From positions 62,001-126,000 of the forward strand of contig JABLTG010000031.1 in assembly GCA_016618085.1 (NCBI GenBank): a DNA stretch of 64,000 bases, read 5' to 3'. Numbering within the stretch: position 1 is the stretch's first letter; every line of letters starts with the position of its first letter. Positions 55,455 through 64,000 of the stretch are shown here, piece by piece. A program made the translations under genes and the position numbers. This DNA comes from Neovahlkampfia damariscottae. Lineage: Eukaryota > Heterolobosea > Selenaionea > Neovahlkampfiida > Neovahlkampfiidae. The notes beneath the pieces were generated by a model that was not told the origin of the DNA, ran no database searches, and saw nothing but the letters and a program-made list of their open reading frames with translations.

Positions 55455-58400
55455 ATGAGCAAACAAGGAAAATGGGCAATGGTCAAAGATGCAGCAGAAA
55501 AGAGAGTAATACGTTAATCTACTAACGCATTAGATTTATACTTCTTGGATGAATGCAATATTAATTCAGCATGGACAAGAACCGATTGATGATTTATTTG
55601 TCGACCTTCAAAATGGTGTAAAACTTGGTGAATTAATGTTGATATTATCAAAACAAAAAGATTTTGGATTAAATAAAAAATTACATACCACACCAAAGAA
55701 TATCTTACAATCAAAAGAAAACCTCATGCTTGTCATGGACTTTATTCAAGTAAATAAATTCAAAAATTAATACATTTTAAAAAAAGAACAAAGAGAAAGT
55801 AAAACTCACTGGGATTAGTACAAATGATATTGCGAATGGAAATCAAAATTTAATTTTAGCTTTGATGAAGTCGTTGATTATGAAATATCAAATTGAATCA
55901 AGTGGAAGTCAAGAAGATAAAAAACAATCAAAATCAGATTTAAAAAAGTCAGTATTGAGTTATTTACAAAATGAAGGAGAAAAGAGAAATATAAAAGTCG
56001 ACTCTATCAAAAAGTGCTGTCAAAGTGGTTTACTTTTATATTCAATCATAGATAATTTGAATCCAGGTTGTATTGACTTTGATCAATTGGATACTTCAAA
56101 TCCAAAAAGTTTAAATGAAGAAGCTATTGAACTTGCTCATCAACTTTTTAAAATACCAAAAATTGTAAATTCAGAAGATATTACAGATGGAAATCCAGAT
56201 GAAACTATTATTATGTGTTATATTTCTTATTTTAGAGATGTTAAATATATTGGTCATGTCTACAGAAGTTTGGTAAGTAGTTGATTCATTTTTAATCAAA
56301 ATATTAGAAACGATCTTTAGGGTTATCAACAATTCAATTAATTCCAAAATTATCAAAAGAATCATCAAAATATAAATCAAGAAGATTTTGGAGAAGATTA
56401 GAAGACGCAATTTTCAATAAAGAATTTCCAGAAGAAGTGATAAAGGAAATTGAAGAACAAGAAATGAAAGAAGAACCAAAGGAAGAAATTAAAACAGTGG
56501 TCAATGAAGAAATGGAACAAAAATTAAATGAACAACCAGTAAAAGAAGATATTGTAGAATCCACTGAAGAAGAAGAAGTGAAAGAAGCATCTCAAGAAAA
56601 TTCAAAAGAAGAGGAACCTGTCATTGAAGAAGATGTTGTTGAAGAAATCAATCAAAAAGTTGGAGATGAAAATAAAGAAGAAGTTGTCAAGGAAAGTGAG
56701 GAAAATAAAGAAGAAACAATTGAAAATGAAGTGGAACAAGTCAATGAAGAACCATTAACTCAATTAGAAGATGAAAAAACGAAAGAAGAAACAGATAATA
56801 TATCCAATGAGAAAATCAAAGAACAGGAAGTGGAAGAAGGGATTCAAAAAGAAGATACAGAGGTTATTAAAGAAAAAGTAGAAGAAAATAAAGGAAATCA
56901 ACCTGTGACGAATGAACCAATAGAAATTGCTGCAGTCACAACAAAACAACAGATGGAACAAGAAGAAAAAAAATCAGAAGAAAATCCAAGTGAACCTGTA
57001 TTAGAAGAATCAAAAGAAGAAATCAAAGAAGAAATCAAAGAAATATCTAATGAAGAAACAAAAGAACAAGAAGAAGAAATTAAACAAGAAGATACAGAAG
57101 TAGAGGTTAAAAAAGAAGAACAACCAAAAGAAGAAGAAAAAGAAGAAGAAAAAAAAAACACAGAAGAAATATCTATAGTTGGAGAAGAAGAAGAAAAAGA
57201 AACCAAACCAACAGAAAAAGAAGAAACCAAACCAGAAGAAGAAGAAAAAGAAGAAGAAAACAAACCAATAGAAGAAGAAAAAGAAAAAGAAGAAAAATTA
57301 AGTGTGACTTTATTTGAAGCAGTAAAAGACCCTTCAATACTTCATAAATATTTAACTGGAAAAAAAAGAGATTTTACAAGTTCTGGAGAAATAGAAAAAC
57401 TATCACTTGAAGAAAAGATTGAAATACTTGAACATGTTGACCTTAAAGAAGTTGATGAAAAATTAAATACAGCTTTACATATTGCTGTTTCTTTAAATGA
57501 ATCAACTTCCACACGTATTTTATTAAAAGCAGGAATTGATGCAAATGCTGTAAATAATGAAGGAAATACTGCCATACATATTGCTGTAATGAATAATTAT
57601 GTTAAAACAACTGTTACATTATCCATTCATAGTAAAATATAATTAACTAACTAAACTAAAAATGATTAGAACCAAATGTTGATTTAAAGAATAAAGAAGG
57701 AAAGACACCAATGGAATATGCTATAACATTTATTGATTTAGATGATATTCAAAAATCATGTGGATGTTGTTATAGTTTAATTGATATTGGAGCAGATGTT
57801 TCATTAATGTATCAATTTAATGAAGAAAGACATAAAACATTTGAAGAAAAAAATAAAGATATTGAAGTTGATGAATATGGATTTAAAAAAGATACACATA
57901 AAGTTGATGAAAAGTTTCCAACATTTGGATTATATAAAAAGAGTCAAAATATTTTAAAAAAGAAAGAAAAAGAAAGAACAGTTAAATTTAAAACAATGAT
58001 AAAACAAATGGAGAATAGTTCAACTGCAATACCAGCAAAACTTAAAAGTAGAATTAGAAAAGGTGTACCAAATGGAATGCGTGGTGAATTATGGAAACAT
58101 TTAATTCCAATTAAACAATTAAAAGATCAAAATAAAGGAATGTATGAAAAACATATTCAAGAAAGAACAAGTCAACAAACAGCAATTCAACATGATAAAG
58201 ATATAAATCGTAATTTTCGTTCACATAGATTATTTTGGGAAAGATTTGGACCTGGTCAAATTAAATTATATAATGTTTTAAAAGCATATGCAAATTATAA
58301 CAAAGATTTAGGTTATACACAAGGAATTGATTCAATTGCATCAATGTTATTGATTTATTTAGAAGATGAGGAAGATACATTTTGGGCTTTAGTTCATTTA

Positions 58401-58892
58401 ATGGCACAACCAAAATATTTAATGGGTGATATATTTTTACCAGGTTTTCCAAAATTAATGGAAGATTTTTATATTCAAACTCAAATTGTTCAAGATATTA
58501 TGCCAAAATTACATCAAAAATTTGAAGATGAAATGTTAAATCAAATGACAAGTGCTTATGCTACTACTTGGTATATGTTGGTTTTTATTCAAGATTTACC
58601 TTGGGATATTGTTTTAAGAATTTGGGATATTTATTTAAATGAAGGATCAAAAATTATATTTAATTGTTCTGTTGGTCTTTTAAGAATGTTTGAAAAAGAT
58701 TTATTAAAAATGGATATGGAACAAATTTTAAAATTTTTAAAATCTTTTGAAACAAGACCAATTGATCCAGAATTACTAATTAAATATGCAGTAAAAGATA
58801 AAGTGAAAAGAAATTTAATTTTGAAACATCAAGCTGATTATAAAAAACAAAAATTATTAGATGAAAGAAAGAGAAGAGAAAAAAAGAAATAA
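55455..58892 (+). CDS. CH-CH / Glu-rich / ankyrin / TBC RabGAP fusion
   Basis: About 1,050 residues. ATG 55455, a 28-nt intron (55510-55537) with a TACTAAC branch site, then two calponin-homology domains: YTSWMNAILIQHGQEPIDDL and KLGELMLILSKQKDFGLNKK; and LKKSVLSYLQNEGEKRNIKV with GLLLYSIIDNLNPGCIDFDQ. A segment ends FWRRLEDAIF, then about 280 residues are nearly pure Glu/Lys/Pro/Val. Two or three ankyrin repeats follow (NTALHIAVSLNESTSTRILL, NEGNTAIHIAVMNNYVKTTV and, across an intron, LKNKEGKTPMEYA). The C terminus is a full TBC domain: GVPNGMRGELWKHLIP, DKDINRNF (Arg finger), LGYTQGIDSI (Gln finger) and LPWDIVLRIWDIYLNEGSK. Actin binding (CH) and Rab inactivation (TBC) are family knowledge. 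It is one gene because every join stays in frame. Confidence 0.85.
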
Positions 58893-58926
58893 ATATCTTT
58901 GCCGTATTTTATTGTATTTATTTGTT

Positions 58927-61690
58927 TTATTTGTTTTGTTTAGCACCTTCAATACTTTTGAAAAAGTCATTCACCCAAAGTTCAGTTTGATTTCCACCAA
59001 TGTGTTCTTCAATTGAAATATTTAATGTTTCTTTTGAATCTGCAATCGTAAATCCACCTTTTTCAACAGCTTGATTTGGAAGTGTCAGTAATTCACAATC
59101 TATCAAATCAATTTTACTGTGAAAGAAGAATGTTTCTTCATAGATCTTGTCGTAGTATCCTGGACCTTCTTGTTTTGTAGTACCTGGACTCCCTCTCAAC
59201 AAACTTTTCTTTTTAGCTTTTTTTGATGTTTCAAAAATCAATAAAGTTAATTTGAAAAGAACCATTAAATATTTCGTTCTTCTTTCTTTGATTGTGTGAT
59301 CAGTATTTTCACCAAAAGGTGTACTGAAACTCAATCTTTTACTTGAATGTCTCATTGGAGCTGTGAGTGAACTCAAGGATTGACTGGTATTCTTTGGGTG
59401 GAAATCAATAAACGCAAAACCATCTCTAATAAATTCTTTGATTACTACTCTGTGAACATCTTCTGGAATTGTATGTGATAAACCTTGAACTCTAACCAAA
59501 GATCTTGCATGCTCTACTTTCTTTTTAGATTCATTGATACTTAAAAGATATGCATCTAATTCACTTTTTGCGTTTTTAAAATCTTCAAAATCGACATGAT
59601 CATCTGACGTGTGTTTTATGAGTTCTTTCAACAACAAACTATACCTGGGTAATCTTTGAACTGGTTGAATAAATAGAGAATGAAATCCTAATGCACCTGG
59701 TGATTTTTTTGCAGATTCTTTGAAGTAATCATCAAGTTCTTTGTTTCCTTTGATTAATTGTTTAACTTTTGCAAATGCAGTGTCAAAATTGTTAACAAAT
59801 TTTTTGTAAACTTGAAAGTTTGGAATTTGAGAATGAATTGTTTTTCCAAAATGCACAATTGGAAAGTCATCCATCCGTTCTTCTAATTCTTTTAAAAATT
59901 CATGATGTAGAGGAATCAATTCTTCAAAATTTGAAAAAATAATTTGAAAGTCATCATCATTAATAAGTTTTGTCTTTTTATTTTTATGGCACATCAATGT
60001 TTGAAATGGTTCATAATAAAACTAATTTGTTAAATTCAAAAGATATTACTTTGTTTAATGTGTCAAGTGTTTGTACATAAACTGTTTCAGTTTTAACAAA
60101 TTCTCTGAGAATTTTGTTTCTTTCTTTTAAACTTGATCCTAATTTTGAATGATAAAATTCATCAACTAAGAAATTTAAATGAATAAATTGTTTTACTCAG
60201 TGTTGTGAATGTTTTTGTATTTTTCTTTCTTTTTAAAGCATTTTGGATTACAAATACACAATGTTCTTTTTCCGATAATCTATGATTTCTGAGTTTTTCT
60301 TTTGGGACATAAGGTTCATATGTATCAAGAATTGCGAGTAATCTTCCATTTTGTTTGTTCTTTTCTTCTAACTGTTCCTCAAGTTCTTTGATCTTTTGTT
60401 TCATCTCTTTAAAATCTCCAGTGATATTTTCATGATTAATTTGTTGAATTTTTTTATCTCCATTCAATTTCTTTTCATCAATTTTATTTTGTTCTTTGAT
60501 TTTCTTTTTATTTTCTAATTCTTGTAACTTTTTCTGTTCATCTAATTTATGTTGTTCCAATTGATTTTTTGATTCATTAATCTGCTTTGGTGAATTTAGT
60601 TGTTGAACAGTATTGTTTGTTTCTGAGATTTTTTCTTCCAAATTTTTGATATTATCAGTGTTTTTTTCTTCTATTTTCTTGGACTCTTCAAAATGAGGAG
60701 TTTTAGGAGAAAGCATTGATTTCAAAACAAAATCATCACTTGTACTTGGTGTTCGTTTTAAAACACCTCTAAAATCCTTTTGATTTGATTTCTTTTCTTG
60801 ATTTGATTCACCTATATGTTTTAATTTCCTCTTTGTCCAGTCAGGTTTTTGATCTTCCATTCTTCTTGGAGTTGTCATTGATCTTGGAGTGACAGGCACA
60901 TTTTCTTCTAACATAGTTTTATCAATTTTTAGTTTAAACTCTTTAGTTTCATCATAATTTTTCAAATATATCAAATACATCATTATGCTGGTTTCTTCTG
61001 CAGCTTTTGTCAAGTTCTCAGGTGATATAATAATTGGAACTTTGAATTCTTCAAGTATGGAGTTCATTATAAGTTTATAATTCTTTGTAAGATCATCTTC
61101 TGTTATATCAACAGGATTTGAAGACAAGGAAAAATAGAGTTTTGTGAGAATTTTTCCGTCTTCAAAGCTTGAGTTAAAGTTTTCAATTTCACTTCCAGTT
61201 TTAGATTTTATCCAATATATAAGTTCGTTTTTCATCAGAGTTATATTTTTTGCAGATCCAATTGACTTTCCTTTCAAAAAATGAAAATGAATAACAACAT
61301 AAGTCATTAAAACTATTAAATTTTGATTCAGATATTTATAAAATCAAACTGTTGATAGTTTTTAAGTCACCATTTTCTATATCTTCTGGCTTTATACCAT
61401 GAGTTGGTATTTTTTCTTCAACAAAGAATTCAAGTATCCTTTGTAAGTTTGCGATTTTGTGGATTTTAAATGATGGTTTTTTAGCAAATTTACCATTTAA
61501 TTTTTTTCCAGAGAGCAAAATAAGAAATGTTCTCAAAGTTTCTCCTGTGGTCAAGTCTTTTCGCAAATCTGTAACTTTTTCGTCGACACCTTCAAGATAT
61601 AAATTCATCCAGTTGACAAACGACTTATTTTAAGTGTTTTATTTAATTTTACCTGGTGCTTTATTTCCTCCAACTCGTCTTTTTGGTTCA
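58927..61690 (-). CDS. CH-domain RhoGEF (CH-CH-coiled coil-DH-PH)
   Basis: About 850 residues. ATG 61690 gives MNQKDELEEIKHQ, then after a ~29-nt intron SFVNWMNLYLEGVDEKVTDL, the start of a calponin-homology domain, and GETLRTFLILLSGKK. A second CH follows (NELIYWIKSKTGSEIENFNS; EDGKILTKLYFSLSS). A Gln/Lys/Glu-rich coiled coil precedes the DH domain: ERNKILREFVKTETVYVQTL, then HSLFIQPVQRLPRYSLLLKE, which carries the catalytic QRLPRYxLLLxEL helix. A PH domain with RRTKYLMVLFKLTLLIFETS and LWVNDFFKSIEGA closes the protein. Dictyostelium Trix has CH plus RhoGEF, so the architecture is known in amoebae. Introns are near 61308-61340, 61622-61650, 60162-60185 and 59995-60040. Confidence 0.85.
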
Positions 61691-61838
61691 TTTGTTAGAG
61701 AAATTCTATTGGTTGAAAAAAATATACAGAACCAATAATAATCCAATTTACTCATTTATAAGGGTGGATCATATCACTGTTGGGAATTTTAACTTCAAGT
61801 TCATAGCTTCTTCCCTATGACATTTAAGAAATTGAGAA

Positions 61839-63608
61839 TCAATTTTTATTTTGACAAGCTTCAAGTTTTGATAAAAATTCATCTTCAATTCTTCGACCAT
61901 AAAAATAATACTCATCTTTCAAACAATGATCTGAACAAACATGATCAAAAGCATTCAATTGTCTTAAAGATTCACCAACAATCAAAGAACCAAATCGATT
62001 TAAATTTGGATTACTCACAAATTTACATAACCATGTGATCAATTCTTCCCCTGTAAATACAGAATTGTAATATTTTAATAAATAAAACCTATCTGATAAT
62101 TGAACACCTTGTTCTGAAAACATGATTTCATACAAATATCTAACTTTTTGGGGTGATGACATAATTGAATGAGCTTTTTTGAATTGATCAAAATTATCAT
62201 GAACAAGTTCTAAAACATTTTTATCAATCAATTTTGAACCAACCACTTTGAATGTAAGTATTTCATTTTTCATTTTACCTTCTTTTTTAAATCTGAAAAA
62301 TAAATATTGATTTGTAAATTTCTTTTCTGGATCAACAACATGCTCAATTATTCTTAAATCTAAAAGAAATTGATAAAAATCAATCACTATTTGTTCAGAT
62401 TTGAATATATTAGGTTTCCATTTTGGTAATAATTTAACAACATCTTCAGCTAAAAAGAAATTAATATTGGATATTAAAAATTACCAATAAAACATTTTCT
62501 GTACAATCTAAAATAATAAAATCTATCACTAATCAAATTATTAACAATAAAAAAAGAAATCAATTCAAATATAAATTCAGTAAACTAAAAACATATTAAG
62601 AACCAAATAGATGTTAATACTTCTTCAACAGTCATTTTTAAAATAAATGAATTTGAATTCCACATCTCTTGAAATTTAATAGTTGATGATTTAAATTCTG
62701 TACAAACAAATTCGATAGATCTTGGTGAAATTGAATTAATTGATGCTGAACTCAATTCACTTTCATGAGTGGTTGTTGTTCTTGGTGTTAAAGGTGTTTG
62801 TGGTGTCATTGGTGATTTAAGATTTGGTGATTTTGTGGGTGTATGTGGTCCAATATTTTCAGATGATTTTCTAGGTGATAAAATTACAGAATATGATTTT
62901 TTAAGTTCATATGATGGTTTTCTTTTTAGTTTTAATTGAAGTTTTTTTGATTTTTTTTCATCAGTATTTTCATTCAACTTTTTTATAATCAAATTAGCAT
63001 CAAAAATCAATGGAAATTCTTCAATTAAAATTTTCAAAACTTCTTCATTGAATTCATTAAATGTAAATTTCTTAGCCAAATCTAAAGAATTTAAATTATT
63101 AATTTCATTGTGTAATGATAAATTATACAAGAAAAATGATAAAGAACCAAATAAAATATAATTCTTTTGACACATGTGATCCATAGTGGCTTTAATATTT
63201 TCAATTTTTTTTGATTCTATGAAAATGAGAAAAACAACTTTCATTACCTGATTTTTTAATTTCTTCAAGAATGATGTCTTGATGAATATACTTTTGTAAT
63301 ACCAATTTTTTTATAAATTCTCTCAACAGTTCGACAACGATAAAAAACTCTTCGTCCTGAAAATGTAAATTAGTTTACTTGATATTTTACGTTTTTTATG
63401 AATATTTCTGTCATACTTTTCAATTTTTCAACGTTTCTTTTCACCGATTCTTCATCAGAACTATTTTGAATGAAAAATTTGGATTTTTGGTGAATATCTT
63501 ATGGTTTAATGGTATAATAACGAACCTCGTTTTTGTAACCATGTTATGAGATACAAAACATTATTGAAACTTTCGTTATCAACTTCGTCTTCATCAGAAA
63601 AAGTCATC
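61839..63608 (-). CDS. DEP-domain protein, multi-exon
   Basis: The C-terminal exon has clear DEP-like features: FYQFLLDLRIIEHVVDPEKK, FYLLKYYNSVFTGEELITWL with RFGSLIVGESLRQLNAFDHV and YYFYGRR at the end. A preceding exon (AEDVVKLLPKWKPNIFKSEQ) belongs to a second, partial DEP-like fold. The central exon has a Ser/Thr/Pro-rich linker containing SPRK and TPxxP repeats (TPTKSPNLKSPMTPQTPLTP), candidate CDK/MAPK sites. The N-terminal exon starts at ATG 63608 (MTFSDEDEVDNESFNNVLYL), but the junction near 63485-63535 was not joined in frame, so the 5' end is uncertain. DEP domains bind membranes or GPCR/Dvl-type partners. Confidence 0.65.
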
Positions 63609-63741
63609 AGAGTATTTTATCCAATTAGAAAGAAGTTGATTCAAATTAGGAGATAAAATGTTTTCAGTTGTTGATATTTTATTTGTTTTGTTTTGTTCCA
63701 TATTTTGATCAAATTTCCCCTGAAATTTACCCAATTAAAAA

Positions 63742-64000
63742 ATGTCTTCGAAAGAAAAAAAAAAGAAAACTTCAAAAACTCATGTGGAAGAAAAAACAAA
63801 TCAAACCAAAATTATAAAGTTAATCAAAGTACCTATTATAAATGTATGATTACCTTTATTCTAAAATTCAAAGAAATCAAAAGAAAGTGTACCCTTTGCT
63901 CCAAAACGGTTTGGCACCAATAGACTAAATATTTTTTAAAAGTAAATTTGAAAGTGACCCAATAATAATAGAAGAACCTGAGGATGATATTGGAAAGTAT
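63742..64000 (+). CDS. 5' end of an unrecognised gene (partial)
   Basis: ATG 63742, preceded by CCAAT at 63731-63735, starts MSSKEKKKKKTSKTHVEEKT, a Lys-rich N terminus. Two short introns are predicted (63841-63870 and 63906-63939). Spliced, the frame reads KVPIINKSKESVPFAPKRKF and then ESDPIIIEEPEDDIGKY at the window edge. No domain is visible. A nuclear protein is plausible from the basic start. Confidence 0.55.

Noticed and set aside
56764-57263. Ser/Phe-rich minus-strand frames in the Glu-rich region
   Set aside because: They are shadows of GAA-rich coding sequence in the CH-ankyrin-TBC gene.
1-64000. tRNA, rRNA, CRISPR array, transposon or viral fossil
   Set aside because: I looked for tRNA arms, tandem spaced repeats, transposase or reverse-transcriptase motifs and long terminal repeats and saw none. 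Covariance and transposon database searches would be decisive.

Overview
This is nuclear DNA from an AT-rich, gene-dense, aerobic protist. The base composition, A/T-ending codons and gene content suggest an amoeboid or amoeboflagellate lineage (heterolobosean or amoebozoan), but I cannot fix the species from sequence alone. Evidence for a eukaryote is direct: almost every multi-exon gene is restored to a conserved protein by removing GT..AG introns of only about 28-45 nt. There is a mitoribosomal protein (uS5m) and a peroxisomal import peroxin (PEX10), so the cell has translating mitochondria and peroxisomes. This argues against anaerobic amoebae such as Entamoeba. Actin/GTPase signalling genes (RasGEF, two RhoGEFs, RabGAP, calponin-homology and filamin domains) fit an amoeboid cell.

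Layout. 1-7.4 kb: end of an unknown gene, an RSL1D1/UTP30-like nucleolar protein, the NatC catalytic subunit NAA30, chaperonin CCT theta, spliceosomal CWC21/SRRM2 and a DH-PH RhoGEF. 7.5-14.3 kb: a SLC35B3-type transporter, an RNase P Rpp21-like subunit, an ERGIC-53-like lectin, PEX10, a TPR protein and a Zn2Cys6 transcription factor. 14.4-24.1 kb: DOP1, EMC3, a PLGRKT homologue, an SDR, an unknown gene and a SEC12-like protein. 24.1-32.6 kb: uS5m, a double-PHD protein, a DHHC-family palmitoyltransferase with DHYC, LSM8 and SPT6. 32.9-41.2 kb: F-box/RasGEF, a saccharopine-dehydrogenase-like protein, an EcKL/APH-like kinase, a two-RRM protein and a TPR/F-box protein. 41.2-53.3 kb: a very large C2-filamin-repeat protein, an unknown membrane protein and a UBR-type E3 ligase. 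53.5-64 kb: an unknown abundant-looking membrane protein, a multi-pass protein, a CH-CH-ankyrin-TBC fusion, a CH-CH-DH-PH RhoGEF, a DEP protein and the 5' part of an unknown gene.

There are no operons. The genes are independent, with spacers mostly under 150 bp. Convergent neighbours may share or overlap stop codons, and divergent starts may be only 46 bp apart. A CCAAT/ATTGG pentamer lies just upstream of essentially every start codon I could place, which looks like the standard promoter element of this genome. Several genes share a theme: DOP1, EMC3, SEC12, ERGIC-53-like lectin, SLC35B3 and the RabGAP serve the secretory pathway, and the RasGEF, RhoGEF, filamin and CH proteins serve the cytoskeleton. 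This is probably chance clustering.

I saw no tRNA, rRNA, CRISPR, transposon or viral fossil. The most unusual items are a 5-nt microexon that carries a zinc-binding cysteine codon of the PEX10 RING, a tandem array of about 19 copies of an unrecognised ~58-residue repeat between filamin domains, the CH-ankyrin-TBC fusion, and the near-universal CCAAT element.
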